NCBI RefSeq assembly: GCF_019469265.1
Contig: NZ_CP048268.1
Location: 244,001-308,000, forward strand
Origin: Lactobacillus panisapium
Lineage (GTDB): Bacteria > Bacillota > Bacilli > Lactobacillales > Lactobacillaceae
Length of the DNA stretch: 64,000 nt
Direction of reading: 5' to 3'
Shown piece after piece: positions 1-8,517 of this stretch (position 1 is the first letter of the stretch; each line of letters opens with the position of its first letter). Both the position numbers and the translations under genes were made by a program. Below the pieces are notes generated by a model that had not been told where the DNA came from, searched no databases, and was given only the letters and a program-made list of their open reading frames with translations.

Positions 1-624
1 ATTTTTAACCGGTACTTTAAACTGGTAGCTTTTATGAATTGTCGAAACTTCTTGGTCGATCTTATTTAATTTCGCTGTTAGATTCTCCGAATTAATAAAC
101 GAGAATGTACCTTGTTTAAAAATGACCTTGTTAAGGAGCTCATTTGCCTTTAATTTATAGGACTTACCGGCAACTTTGTAGGTCACGCTGGCACGGCTAA
201 CTGACGTTAATTTGCTGTTGGCACTTTCTAAATCAGTATAGTAGTACTCGTAATTTTTCTTGTTGGGCATGGTTGTGTGTTGTTTAGCAAAATAATCACG
301 CACAGTTTGCCGATCAATTGTGTTAATGCTGGGATCACGCTCGATTGCGACTTTACCTTTTTCAAGGGTCACAATATTGTTGGCCTGGCGGTTAATTTTG
401 GCCGTTGCCTTGGCAACAGTTAAATTGCCCACTTTAACACCATAAATACTTACATTAGGGTTAAAATGGTTGGTGGCAAATTCTCTTGCCTGTCTTTGTG
501 ACTCGACATGGTGGTTATATAAAACTACGCCGAAAACAACCGCTAAAATTAAAACAATTCCAATAATGATTAGGTAAAGATTGTTGCGATTATTGTATTT
601 TTTTAAGTTTTTTCTCGATTCCAT
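1..624 (-). CDS. Membrane-anchored cell-wall protein, L,D-transpeptidase-like N-terminal part (partial)
   Basis: The frame is open from an ATG at 622-624 down to the left edge, 208 codons, so the C-terminal part lies outside the window. A short basic N-terminus is followed by one hydrophobic segment at about residues 15-40, then an extracellular alpha/beta region. This layout, with a 'Tyr-Lys-Leu-Lys-Ala-Asn' stretch resembling the PG_binding_4 domain, is what I know from lactobacillar YkuD-type L,D-transpeptidases. The catalytic Cys domain would lie beyond the edge, so the enzymatic call is inference. A VanW-like or other envelope protein is the alternative. It diverges from the DUF4931 gene. 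Confidence 0.55.
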   Translation of the reverse strand, partial: MESRKNLKKYNNRNNLYLIIIGIVLILAVVFGVVLYNHHVESQRQAREFATNHFNPNVSIYGVKVGNLTVAKATAKINRQANNIVTLEKGKVAIERDPSINTIDRQTVRDYFAKQHTTMPNKKNYEYYYTDLESANSKLTSVSRASVTYKVAGKSYKLKANELLNKVIFKQGTFSFINSENLTAKLNKIDQEVSTIHKSYQFKVPVKN

Positions 625-734
625 AATTTTTACCCACTGTAAATAATTTTTTAAAAATAATTGCGGTTCCAGTTTATCATCTATTGTGGCTCTAGTAAAA
701 TACAATAGTTAAAAAACTTGTTTAGGAGGTTCGC

Positions 735-1526
735 ATGGAAAATGATCCGTTAATTTTTGATGTTAATATTGCCAAAGAAAAGCCCAATTCATACCGGAAA
801 ACCAAGAATAAGTCAGGCTGTCCCTTTTGTGCACCAGATGAATTGAGCAATATTTATGACCGTAACGGCGATATGATCTGGCTGCGCAACAAATATCCTA
901 CGTTGCGTGATACGGTTCAAACTGTTCTAATTGAGTCGAGCGATCATCAAGGCGATATTACCACCTATTCTACTAAACAAAACCGGGCGTTAATGCGTTT
1001 TTCTTTAGCATGCTTTAATAAAATGCGAAAGCAAGAAGAGTTTCGGTCAACCTTGTGGTATAAAAATTTTGGCCCGCAATCGGGTGGATCACTCATTCAT
1101 CCTCATATGCAGATTGTTGGCCTGAAAAAGCAAGACGGCTACCATTATTTGTCAGAAAAGAATTTTAATGGGGTTACTTTGTTTAACCAGGAAAACGTAG
1201 AAGTCAATATTGCTCGTTTTCCGGTTCAAGGCTATATTGAAATTAATATCAATTTGCTTAATAGCGCCGGTATAGACTTGTGGGCAGATTGGATTCAATG
1301 CGGGGCAAAATATATGCTGACGGTTCTTTCGAATGGCCGGTGTGATTCGTATAACCTCTTTTTTTATCCGCGAAAAAATAATGTGATTTGTGCTAAGCTG
1401 ATTGCGCGTTTTGCTGCGCCACCATATTTTGTTGGCTACAAACTATCCCAAGTAGATAACGAAGAGAAATTACAGGACGAGGCCCAAAAATTACGGCAGT
1501 TTTTTGCTATCACCGCTAATAAATAA
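735..1526 (+). CDS. DUF4931 / HIT-like nucleotidyltransferase-related protein
   Basis: 263 residues. The sequence shows a zinc-type CPFC pair (Cys29, Cys32) and an HPHMQ motif at residues 122-126. This matches the His-x-His-x-Gln core of the HIT/galactose-1-phosphate uridylyltransferase superfamily, preceded by the Gly-Gly-Ser usual in GalT-like proteins. In the superfamily the middle His is the nucleotidylated residue. The substrate of this DUF4931 branch is not known to me, so GalT activity is not claimed. A strong AGGAGG site sits 5 bases before the ATG. It is probably monocistronic or co-transcribed into the ECF gene, which has its own promoter. Confidence 0.75.
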   Translation: MENDPLIFDVNIAKEKPNSYRKTKNKSGCPFCAPDELSNIYDRNGDMIWLRNKYPTLRDTVQTVLIESSDHQGDITTYSTKQNRALMRFSLACFNKMRKQEEFRSTLWYKNFGPQSGGSLIHPHMQIVGLKKQDGYHYLSEKNFNGVTLFNQENVEVNIARFPVQGYIEININLLNSAGIDLWADWIQCGAKYMLTVLSNGRCDSYNLFFYPRKNNVICAKLIARFAAPPYFVGYKLSQVDNEEKLQDEAQKLRQFFAITANK

Positions 1527-1604
1527 TTAAACTTGCCGTAGATAGTATTGATAGTTTTTCTTTATGCCATTATTATAATTTTTAATAATCTTAAGCACGA
1601 TTAT

Positions 1605-1633
1605 TTGCGGCTTATTTGGTTTAGCAATATAAT
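1605..1633 (+). promoter_or_regulatory. Promoter of the ECF S-component gene
   Basis: TTGCGG at 1605-1610, a 17-base spacer and a perfect TATAAT at 1628-1633. The expected start near 1640 leaves only about 20 bases before the ATG at 1662. This argues against a long 5' riboswitch and against the far-upstream start at 1548. Confidence 0.5.
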
Positions 1634-1661
1634 GACAACGTGTTATTTAAGGAGAAATCAG

Positions 1662-2276
1662 ATGCGTAGAGAACAAACTAGAAACTTGGCAATTACTGCC
1701 TTATTTATTGCAATTTTTTTACTGCAGACTTTCGTCCCTAATATTGGTTATATCCGTATTTTGCCTGGCTTGCCTGCAATTACTACAGCGCCGTTGACTG
1801 TTGCTGTTTATTCACTGTTAATGGGACCGGTTGCCGGAACTTGTTTTGGCATTTTCTGGGGACTGCTACGGGTGATCCTAGCATATACCCAGCCTGGAGA
1901 TATGGTCAGCTTAATCCTATTCCAGAATATTTTTATTTCATTTATCCCAAGTATTTGTGCGGGACTTTTCCCAGGGCTAATTGGTAAGGCCAGTCAAAAT
2001 AAGAGTAGAGGCGTTAAAGAAGGCAGCTATATCGTTGCTGGTGCAGTTACGTCATTAACAAATACGGTTTTAGTCATTCTTTTGACTAGTCTCATTTTTA
2101 TGGGAAATTCCTCCAGGCTAATGGGGTATATGGGCAATTTTGCCACGGGAACACCTTTGATCCAAGCACTGATTATTGCGCTTGGCATGAATGGACTGAT
2201 TGAAGCAATCTTTACTGCTATCGTTACGCCAATTATTGTTACCCCGTTAAAAACCGTGATGAGTAGAGCTAGATAG
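1662..2276 (+). CDS. ECF transporter S component, PanT-like
   Basis: 204 residues, almost entirely hydrophobic with five to six predicted membrane helices. It is a substrate-binding S component of an energy-coupling-factor vitamin transporter, which works with shared EcfA/A'/T subunits encoded elsewhere. The region 'GYIRILPG...PAITTAPLTVA' (about residues 24-45) resembles lactobacillar pantothenate S components (PanT). The substrate is inferred, not proven. I chose the ATG at 1662 because GGAGA precedes it and a promoter lies just upstream. The frame is open back to 1548, but that extension would cover the promoter. A hairpin terminator follows. Confidence 0.75.
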   Translation: MRREQTRNLAITALFIAIFLLQTFVPNIGYIRILPGLPAITTAPLTVAVYSLLMGPVAGTCFGIFWGLLRVILAYTQPGDMVSLILFQNIFISFIPSICAGLFPGLIGKASQNKSRGVKEGSYIVAGAVTSLTNTVLVILLTSLIFMGNSSRLMGYMGNFATGTPLIQALIIALGMNGLIEAIFTAIVTPIIVTPLKTVMSRAR

Positions 2277-2306
2277 TCCGTTTTTAGATAAATAATTAAA
2301 TTTAAA

Positions 2307-2336
2307 AGTCATTTGCTTTGCAAATGGCTTTTTTTT
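2307..2336 (+). terminator. Rho-independent terminator after ECF gene
   Basis: Stem GTCATTTGC / GCAAATGGC (one G-U pair) with a short loop and an eight-T tract. The -35 box of the next operon starts within a few bases of its end. Confidence 0.8.
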
Positions 2337-2338
2337 GT

Positions 2339-2367
2339 TTGACAAGTTCAAAATAATGGAATAGTGT
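2339..2367 (+). promoter_or_regulatory. Promoter of the Bce-like ABC operon
   Basis: Perfect TTGACA at 2339-2344, a 17-base spacer and TAGTGT at 2362-2367. The weak -10 box suggests that an activator may be needed. No two-component gene is present locally. Confidence 0.45.
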
Positions 2368-2408
2368 ATTAGTTAAATAATACAGAGAAATGACAGTGAG
2401 GTTGAATT

Positions 2409-3158
2409 ATGACTGAAATTTTACGAGTAGATCAAGTTACTAAAACCTACGGTAAACGAGGAGAAAAGCAATATCAGGCACTTAAGGGGATTAATTTCGC
2501 CGTTAATTCAGGTGAATTCGTTGCCATCATGGGTGCTTCTGGTTCAGGTAAAACTACTTTGCTTAATATTCTTTCTACACTTGATAAACCGACAACGGGC
2601 CACGTTTTTATTAATCACCAAGACAACAGCACGCTTAATGCCAACCAGCTAGCAGACTTCAGGAGTAAGCAAATTGGTTTTATTTTTCAAGATTTTAATT
2701 TACTGGAAAATTTGACTAACCGCGAAAATATTGCCTTACCGTTGACACTTCAAGGGGTAAAGTCTAGTCGAATTGATCCGTTAGTTGACCGTATTGCTGC
2801 TAGGTTAAGTATTAGTCAGATTATTAATAAATATCCGGCTGAAGTTTCCGGCGGGCAGAAGCAAAGAGTTGCCGCAGCTAGGGCTTTAGTACATGAACCA
2901 GCAATTTTATTAGCTGATGAACCCACTGGAGCTCTTGATTCAAAGAGTGCCCGTGAACTGTTAGATACAATGAGTGACTTAAATACAAACGATGGTATTA
3001 CAACCCTAATGGTTACGCATGATCCACTTGCCGCTAGTTTTGCTAGCCGTATTTTGTTTATTAAAGACGGAAAAATTGGTGAGCAACTACTCAAGCAAGA
3101 TTTACCGAGACAAAAGTTTTATCACCAATTGCTTGAACACTTAGGTACTGAAGAATAG
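2409..3158 (+). CDS. ABC transporter ATPase, BceA/MacB-like
   Basis: 249 residues, a complete ABC ATPase. Walker A GASGSGKT is at residues 42-49, followed by a Q-loop (IFQDFN), the signature VSGGQKQR and Walker B ILLADEPTGALD. The insert before the signature and the 'LNILSTLDKPTTGHV' type sequence belong to the family that drives FtsX-like permeases, used for antimicrobial-peptide sensing or resistance in Firmicutes. Its stop is 10 bases before the first permease start. A single ATPase precedes two permease genes, so it may serve both. Confidence 0.88.
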   Translation: MTEILRVDQVTKTYGKRGEKQYQALKGINFAVNSGEFVAIMGASGSGKTTLLNILSTLDKPTTGHVFINHQDNSTLNANQLADFRSKQIGFIFQDFNLLENLTNRENIALPLTLQGVKSSRIDPLVDRIAARLSISQIINKYPAEVSGGQKQRVAAARALVHEPAILLADEPTGALDSKSARELLDTMSDLNTNDGITTLMVTHDPLAASFASRILFIKDGKIGEQLLKQDLPRQKFYHQLLEHLGTEE

Positions 3159-3168
3159 GGTGAAAATC

Positions 3169-4971
3169 ATGATTTGGAAACTTTCTTTAACGGGCATCAA
3201 AAGCCGACTTAAAAACTATCTCGTTCTTTTTTCAGGCTTAATAGTTGCTAGCATGATCTTTTACATGTTTTTAACGATTGCTATTAATCCTTCTTTTATT
3301 AGTCATGATGTCAATGCCTCAACGGATTATCTAAATTTTACTTTTGCCTTTGGGATCGTTTTATTAGTCCTGATTACTTTTGTTTACTTAATTAATGCCA
3401 ATTCGCTTTTGCTCAGTATGCGCAAGCATGATTACGGTATGTTTATGTCGCTAGGAGCCAAAAGCAGCCGCATCGGGCTATTGATTTTTATCGAAACCTT
3501 AATTACTGGGATATTGGCTACAATTGCAGGTATTGTCTTGGGCTTTGGCTTAACTGCTATTGTGTCACAATTACTCATTACAAAATTAAATTTACAGATT
3601 ACTCACTTTGCTGTGATTTATCCGCCAGCAATTGGCTGGACACTCATTTTCTTCATTTTCATGTTCTTTTGGGGCGCTATTCATAATGTGCGAAAATTAA
3701 CCCACACGCCAATTATTAGCTTACTCAAGGAGGATCAAAAACCTGCTAAACTAGGTAATCATCCGATTAAGCTTGCAGTTGAAGCTGTTTTGGGTCTGCT
3801 ACTATTAGCGGCTGGTTACCATATCTTGGGTCTGCCTTTAAACATGTTTTTACTAATTATTCCAGGTGCACTTATAACAATTGTTGCAGGAACGTACTTT
3901 ATTTTTGATGCCGCGTGTGTTGGCGTCATTAATTTCCTAATTAAAAAAAGATCTCTTTCTTATCGCGGATTGCGCGTTTTCATCTTGGGCCAATTGAAGT
4001 TTCGCCTGCATGACTTAACTAAAATCTTAACTATTATTTCACTGCTATTTGCTTTGGCATTGGGTGCAATCACTGTGGGACTTAACTTCACTACTCTTAA
4101 AGATTTGGGTAAAGAAAGCATCTATTACGACAATATTGTTGTCAGCGCATCGCCCGCAGTTAAAACCGAAGTTGCCAAATTACATATTTCTACTGAGCAA
4201 ACCTACCATTATAAAGAAAATCGCAAGAATTTATTTTTAATGCGTGATGAGCTAAAAAAGCAGCCGGTTAAAGACAAAGAGGCCTATTTAGCAGGTCATG
4301 AACCAACATATAAAACTGTCAATTTAGCACTTAGTGACCTTGCTAAAAGTGATACACATGCAAACAATGCCTTTAGTTCACTACTAGGGACGACTAAGAA
4401 AATTAAACTAGTATCCCATTCTGACTGGCAGAACTTACCCGGTAAGCCTCATTTCTTGTCGCTAATGTTAGTTAAAAATTTCGAACAGGATTACCCAATT
4501 TTATTAAAGATTCAGCAATTGCAACTAAAAGAAAATCCGCATTACCTTAACCAATTTAATGAGAGCAAACCGGTTTTCTATCAATTAATTAGCAATTTCA
4601 GTGGCGGGTTTGAATTTATGGGCTTTTTCTTGGGACTCGCTTTCCTGACCATGCTGGCTTCTACCTTGATGTTTAAGGTACTAAGCGGGGCAGCTAGGGA
4701 CCGTATTCGTTACCAGATGCTTTATCAAATTGGTGCGCGAAGAAGAGTTTTAAGTTCAGCAGTTAAAAGTGAACTGGGTACATTATTCTTGCTGCCTGCG
4801 GTACTAGGAATACTAGATGTTTTATTTGGATTGAAACTATTTAGGATTCTTTTGCCTAATCCGTACCATCACTTATGGATCCCGTTTACAATTTTTATTG
4901 TTTTGTACTTTATCTACTATGCAATCACGGTCAAGCTCTACCAGAAAGTCGTCTTACCACAGGAAAAATAA
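3169..4971 (+). CDS. FtsX-like ABC permease, BceB-type (copy 1)
   Basis: 600 residues with about ten hydrophobic segments and an extracellular loop of roughly 200 residues between membrane segments 8 and 9, as in BceB-type permeases that recognise peptide antibiotics. I prefer the ATG at 3169 over the GTG at 3160. The paralog downstream begins with the same MIWKLSLTGIK, and AGGGTGA lies at the right distance. The two permeases are clearly similar at both ends and diverge in the large extracellular loop. This suggests duplication followed by change in ligand binding. Confidence 0.85.
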   Translation: MIWKLSLTGIKSRLKNYLVLFSGLIVASMIFYMFLTIAINPSFISHDVNASTDYLNFTFAFGIVLLVLITFVYLINANSLLLSMRKHDYGMFMSLGAKSSRIGLLIFIETLITGILATIAGIVLGFGLTAIVSQLLITKLNLQITHFAVIYPPAIGWTLIFFIFMFFWGAIHNVRKLTHTPIISLLKEDQKPAKLGNHPIKLAVEAVLGLLLLAAGYHILGLPLNMFLLIIPGALITIVAGTYFIFDAACVGVINFLIKKRSLSYRGLRVFILGQLKFRLHDLTKILTIISLLFALALGAITVGLNFTTLKDLGKESIYYDNIVVSASPAVKTEVAKLHISTEQTYHYKENRKNLFLMRDELKKQPVKDKEAYLAGHEPTYKTVNLALSDLAKSDTHANNAFSSLLGTTKKIKLVSHSDWQNLPGKPHFLSLMLVKNFEQDYPILLKIQQLQLKENPHYLNQFNESKPVFYQLISNFSGGFEFMGFFLGLAFLTMLASTLMFKVLSGAARDRIRYQMLYQIGARRRVLSSAVKSELGTLFLLPAVLGILDVLFGLKLFRILLPNPYHHLWIPFTIFIVLYFIYYAITVKLYQKVVLPQEK

Positions 4972-5033
4972 GCAAATGAAAAAACTAATCTCTCGCTTAG
5001 ATTTTTTAATACTTTTGCGCTAGGAGAAAAATT

Positions 5034-6827
5034 ATGATTTGGAAATTATCGTTAACCGGAATCAAAAACAGAATGAAAGATTATGTCGTGCTTTTTTCTG
5101 GCTTAATTGTTGCCAGCATGATCTTTTACATGTTCTTGACGATTGCCATTAACCCCGCTTTTCTTGCCAAGGATCTTCAGGTTAACCACTTGAATTACGT
5201 CAACTATATTTTTACTTTTGGCATCGTGTTGTTGATGATTATTACATTCTTTTACCTGCTCTATGCCAATACCTTCTTGTTAAGCATGCGTAAACACGAT
5301 TATGGGATGTATATGATGCTCGGGGCAAAAAGCATGCGGATCAGTCTTCTAATTTTCTGCGAAACCTTATTGACGGGGCTAATTGCGGTAATTGTGGGGA
5401 TTATTTTAGGCTTAGGCTTAACCGCACTTGTTTCTCGGCTGCTAGTCAGCAAGTTGGGTCTAGCAATTAACCACTTTCAGGTAATTTTACCTCGGGCTAT
5501 TTTAGGCACGATTCTTTTCTTTATTGTTATCTTTTTCTTCGGTGCGCTTTTTAATGCGCGCAAGTTAACAAAAACCCAAGTAATCAGCCTGCTGCACGAA
5601 GATCAAACACCCGTTAAGCTGAAGCGGCATCCACTATTACTGCTAGTTGAGGGAATAGCCGGAATTGGCCTGCTTGCTTGCGGCTATTATGTGATGACCC
5701 TGAACCCCAATAATATCTTCAAGATTATTCCCACAGCTCTGATAACAATTGTTGTTGGTTCCTACTTTGTTTTCAATGCGGTCTTCACGTCGATTATTAA
5801 CTTGCTTTTAAAGAATAAAAAAATTTCCTACCGTGGTATTCGCATGTTTACTTTGGGGCAGCTGAAGTTTCGCTTGCATAGCTATACTCGCATTTTAACC
5901 ATGATTTCACTTCTTTTTGCCTTGGCATTAGGTGCAATCACAGTTGGCCTTAATTTTAATTCTCTTAAAGAGACAGTTGCCCAAGGATATTACTATGATG
6001 CAAGTATTTGTAGCGATTCTAAGCCTGTCAAAAAAGAACTGGCAAAGCTGACATTAAAAAGCCAGCAGACATACCATTATAAAGAAGATCGTCAAAAAGC
6101 CTATTTTCAAAGTGCCGAACTGACCAATAAACCACTTAAAAATAAAGAATTAGTTGACTCAAGTACTTCAACCGGCATGATAAAAATGCGCGTTGTAACC
6201 GTGTCTAAGGATAGTCTTGCGCCAATTCTTAGCAATTTCTTTCCCAATACCGGTAAGGTAGTGCAACTGGTAACAAAAGAAAAGTACCGGCAATTGAAGC
6301 AGAAGCCGAAAGCAATTACCTTGATTAGGACGAAAGACTTCGTTCACGACTACCCGCGCATTTTAAAAATAGAGCACATGGAGGTAAAAGAAAACGCAGC
6401 TGCAGCTAATGTAACCAATACTAGTAAAGCTAATGCCTATCAAATGGTAGTCGGCTATGTCAGCGGCTTTGAATTCATGGGTTTCTTTCTCGGGCTAGCC
6501 TTCTTAACCATGCTTGCTTCAACCTTAATGTTTAAGGTACTTAGCGGTGCTTACAATGATCGCTTGCGCTACCAAATGCTGGCCAAAATGGGGGTGAGAA
6601 TCAAATTACTCAGACGCTCAATCATGATGGAAATTGGTGCATTGTTCGCACTGCCCGGCATTTTAGGCATAATTGATGTTCTCTTTGGGCTTAAGCTATT
6701 TAGGACACTGCTAGAAAATCCTTACAGTGGTCTAATATTACCGTTTACCATTTTTATCATTCTTTACCTCTTTTATTATTTATTGACGGTTAAGTTATAT
6801 GAAAAAATCGTCTTAAAGTTTAAGTAG
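5034..6827 (+). CDS. FtsX-like ABC permease, BceB-type (copy 2)
   Basis: 597 residues, a tandem paralog of the preceding permease with the same membrane layout. The N-terminal 60 and C-terminal 120 residues are highly similar, and both copies share a near-identical 'GFEFMGFFLGLAFLTMLAST' stretch. The extracellular loop differs strongly. It starts with ATG after GGAGA, 62 bases after copy 1. Both copies are intact, so this is not a broken gene. They may form separate complexes with the one ATPase, or a heteromeric pair. Confidence 0.85.
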   Translation: MIWKLSLTGIKNRMKDYVVLFSGLIVASMIFYMFLTIAINPAFLAKDLQVNHLNYVNYIFTFGIVLLMIITFFYLLYANTFLLSMRKHDYGMYMMLGAKSMRISLLIFCETLLTGLIAVIVGIILGLGLTALVSRLLVSKLGLAINHFQVILPRAILGTILFFIVIFFFGALFNARKLTKTQVISLLHEDQTPVKLKRHPLLLLVEGIAGIGLLACGYYVMTLNPNNIFKIIPTALITIVVGSYFVFNAVFTSIINLLLKNKKISYRGIRMFTLGQLKFRLHSYTRILTMISLLFALALGAITVGLNFNSLKETVAQGYYYDASICSDSKPVKKELAKLTLKSQQTYHYKEDRQKAYFQSAELTNKPLKNKELVDSSTSTGMIKMRVVTVSKDSLAPILSNFFPNTGKVVQLVTKEKYRQLKQKPKAITLIRTKDFVHDYPRILKIEHMEVKENAAAANVTNTSKANAYQMVVGYVSGFEFMGFFLGLAFLTMLASTLMFKVLSGAYNDRLRYQMLAKMGVRIKLLRRSIMMEIGALFALPGILGIIDVLFGLKLFRTLLENPYSGLILPFTIFIILYLFYYLLTVKLYEKIVLKFK

Positions 6828-6839
6828 TAGCTCGTATTT

Positions 6840-6871
6840 AGCTGTGAATTATTAGTTCACAGCTTTTTTTT
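6840..6871 (+). terminator. Terminator of the Bce-like operon
   Basis: AGCTGTGAA / TTCACAGCT stem, loop of about six bases, then nine T. Confidence 0.85.
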
Positions 6872-6970
6872 ACGGTAAAATTTGGTTGCAAGAAAAGCGC
6901 CTTGCAATAAATATTAAACGAATTAATAAAAACTATTTAAATATTTATAAAATAATTTTAATATTTTTTA

Positions 6971-6999
6971 TTGACATCTTAATTTACTGTGCCTATAAT
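6971..6999 (+). promoter_or_regulatory. Consensus sigma-A promoter of liv leader 1
   Basis: Perfect TTGACA (6971-6976), a 17-base spacer and perfect TATAAT (6994-6999). The sequence from the -10 box to the leader ribosome site is nearly the same as at 11945-11980, showing that the promoter-leader unit is duplicated. Confidence 0.85.
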
Positions 7000-7036
7000 T
7001 CTAAGTATTAAATTAAATTTTGAGGAGGCTATTTTA

Positions 7037-7126
7037 ATGAACAACGAACAAATTAACGCGCAATTGCACATTAAAATAGCTGCTGCTCAAGAAATTATTA
7101 TTGCCTTGTTGTCGAGAAGGACTTAG
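7037..7126 (+). CDS. Leader peptide 1, Ile/Leu-rich attenuator peptide
   Basis: 29 codons with a strong TGAGGAGG site nine bases upstream of the ATG. The peptide has three Ile codons in a row at residues 20-22, then Ala, Leu, Leu, and ends Ser-Arg-Arg-Thr-stop. The last ten residues resemble those of the second leader at 11988 (IIIALLSRRT against LAALLLSRRT). The final codons (bases 7117-7126) also form RNA segment 1 of the downstream hairpin set, which explains why their DNA is conserved. Its role is inferred: ribosome stalling at Ile/Leu codons when charged tRNA is short. Confidence 0.8.
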   Translation: MNNEQINAQLHIKIAAAQEIIIALLSRRT

Positions 7127-7244
7127 CAAACGAGAATTACTAATGGTAATTCACCCAAGTTAAGCCCTTGTTTACGTCTTGATGAATGAGGCTTAACTAA
7201 CATTAGCCTGAAGCCTCATTCATTAACTTGAATGAGGCTTTTTG
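7117..7244 (+). promoter_or_regulatory. Transcription attenuator 1 upstream of livJ
   Basis: Five segments can pair in exclusive ways. Segment 1 (7117-7126) pairs with segment 2 (7160-7169), nine of ten positions. Segment 2 (7158-7166) pairs with segment 3 (7190-7198), nine base pairs. Segment 3 (7181-7194) pairs with segment 4 (7211-7224), 14 pairs. Segment 4 (7211-7222) pairs with segment 5 (7229-7240), 12 pairs, then a U tract: the terminator. A small hairpin (7134-7140 with 7146-7152) lies between 1 and 2. Predicted logic: completed leader translation covers 1, so 2:3 and terminator 4:5 form. A ribosome stalled at Ile/Leu leaves 1:2, then 3:4, and transcription continues into livJ. Confidence 0.82.
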
Positions 7245-7267
7245 TAGGCATGGGATAAAAGGAGAAG

Positions 7268-8470
7268 ATGATGAAAAGGTTTACTAAAAAGGTATTGGGT
7301 GTCCTGACAGCGGGCACAGCAGTATTGATGCTAGCGGGATGTTCAGTTGCCAAAAATGGTGGTAGTGGTGCCGGCACCAAGCAAGACAAGGATACAGTTA
7401 AAATTGGTGTCAACATGGAGCTTTCCGGCACCGTTGCAGGTTACGGTAACGCCGAAAAGCAAGGAATCCAGTTAGCCGTCAGTGAAATTAATAAAGCAGG
7501 TGGAATTAACGTCAATGGTCATAAGAAAAAGATCAAGTTAATCATGCGCGATAATAAATCGTCAATCGCTACATCGGCTTCTGTAGCAGCGCAATTGACG
7601 ACTAAGGACAAGGTTGCGGCAGTGGTGGGACCTGCTACGACTAATGCGGGAACAGCACAAATTCCAAACATTACCAAGGCTGCCGTACCATTTGTCAGCC
7701 CGTCTGCAACTGATCCAAAATTCACCTTGCAAAAAGATGGTAAGGTACAGCAATACGTATTCCGGGCATGTTTCCAAAACAATATTCAAGGTGAGAGTGC
7801 AGCCAAATTTGTCATGGATAAACTGAAGGCAAAGCGCGTAGCAATTTATGCTGACAATTCTAGTGACTACGGTACGGGCTTAGCTAAGGCGTTTAAGAAG
7901 ACCTTTAAAGGCAAGATTGTTGATAATCAGACTTACTCGGCCGGAGATAAGGACTTCAATGCAGTTTTGACTTCGTTTAAAGCTAAAAACGCTGACGTAA
8001 TTTATGTTCCTGGCTACTATACGGAAATCGGCTTAATCATCAAGCAAGCTCGTCAAATGGGCATTAAGGTTCCAATCGTTGGTGGTGACGGGATGTGTGA
8101 CTCAAAACTGGTTCAGATTGCTGGTGCCAAAAATGCCACTAAGATTTTCTACACCACACCATTTTCAACTCGCGTTGCTGCTCAAGATCCGGTTGCTTCC
8201 AAATTTTTAAAAGCTTTTAAAGACCGCTATCATGCAGATGCACCTGCATTCTCAGCTCTAGCGTATGACTCGGTTTACATGGTTAAACAAGCAATCGAAG
8301 ACGAGAAATCTGATGATTCTACTAAGATTGCAGCTGGGTTAGCTAAGCTCAAGGACTTTAAGGGAGTTACGGGCAAAATGACAATCGACAAATACCATAA
8401 TCCAGACGAGCCAATTGTTATTGAAGAAATTACCAATGGCAAAATTAATAATTCATTCAAGATTGAGTAG
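7268..8470 (+). CDS. livJ: Branched-chain amino-acid ABC transporter substrate-binding lipoprotein
   Basis: 400 residues. The lipoprotein signal has a basic start, a hydrophobic core and lipobox LAGC with Cys25 as the lipidated residue. The mature part is a type-1 periplasmic-binding fold (Peripla_BP_6): 'KIGVNMELSG', then 'LAVSEINKAGGINVNG', 'VGPATTNAG' and 'DNSSDYGTGLAK'. It delivers Leu/Ile/Val-type substrates to LivHM; exact specificity is inferred. GGAGA precedes a tandem ATGATG, so the start may be 7268 or 7271. It lies directly behind attenuator 1 and heads the liv operon. A close paralog follows at the operon end (12223). Confidence 0.92.
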   Translation: MMKRFTKKVLGVLTAGTAVLMLAGCSVAKNGGSGAGTKQDKDTVKIGVNMELSGTVAGYGNAEKQGIQLAVSEINKAGGINVNGHKKKIKLIMRDNKSSIATSASVAAQLTTKDKVAAVVGPATTNAGTAQIPNITKAAVPFVSPSATDPKFTLQKDGKVQQYVFRACFQNNIQGESAAKFVMDKLKAKRVAIYADNSSDYGTGLAKAFKKTFKGKIVDNQTYSAGDKDFNAVLTSFKAKNADVIYVPGYYTEIGLIIKQARQMGIKVPIVGGDGMCDSKLVQIAGAKNATKIFYTTPFSTRVAAQDPVASKFLKAFKDRYHADAPAFSALAYDSVYMVKQAIEDEKSDDSTKIAAGLAKLKDFKGVTGKMTIDKYHNPDEPIVIEEITNGKINNSFKIE

Positions 8471-8517
8471 GGTAACTTTTTGTCAGCAGATTTACTAAAT
8501 TAAAGGAGCGATTAAAT

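Noticed and set aside
735..1526. Galactose-1-phosphate uridylyltransferase (GalT)
   Set aside because: The HPHMQ motif is shared, but the protein is shorter and fits DUF4931; no galactose genes lie near.
1548..1661. Upstream extension of the ECF S-component gene
   Set aside because: It lacks a ribosome site and would cover the promoter at 1605-1633; homologs start at the ATG at 1662.
3160..6827. Frameshifted or broken permease
   Set aside because: Both permeases are full length with own starts and ribosome sites; they are paralogs.
7000..7267. T-box or Leu-riboswitch upstream of livJ
   Set aside because: No T-box core or specifier-stem pattern is seen; a leader peptide with exclusive hairpins explains the region.
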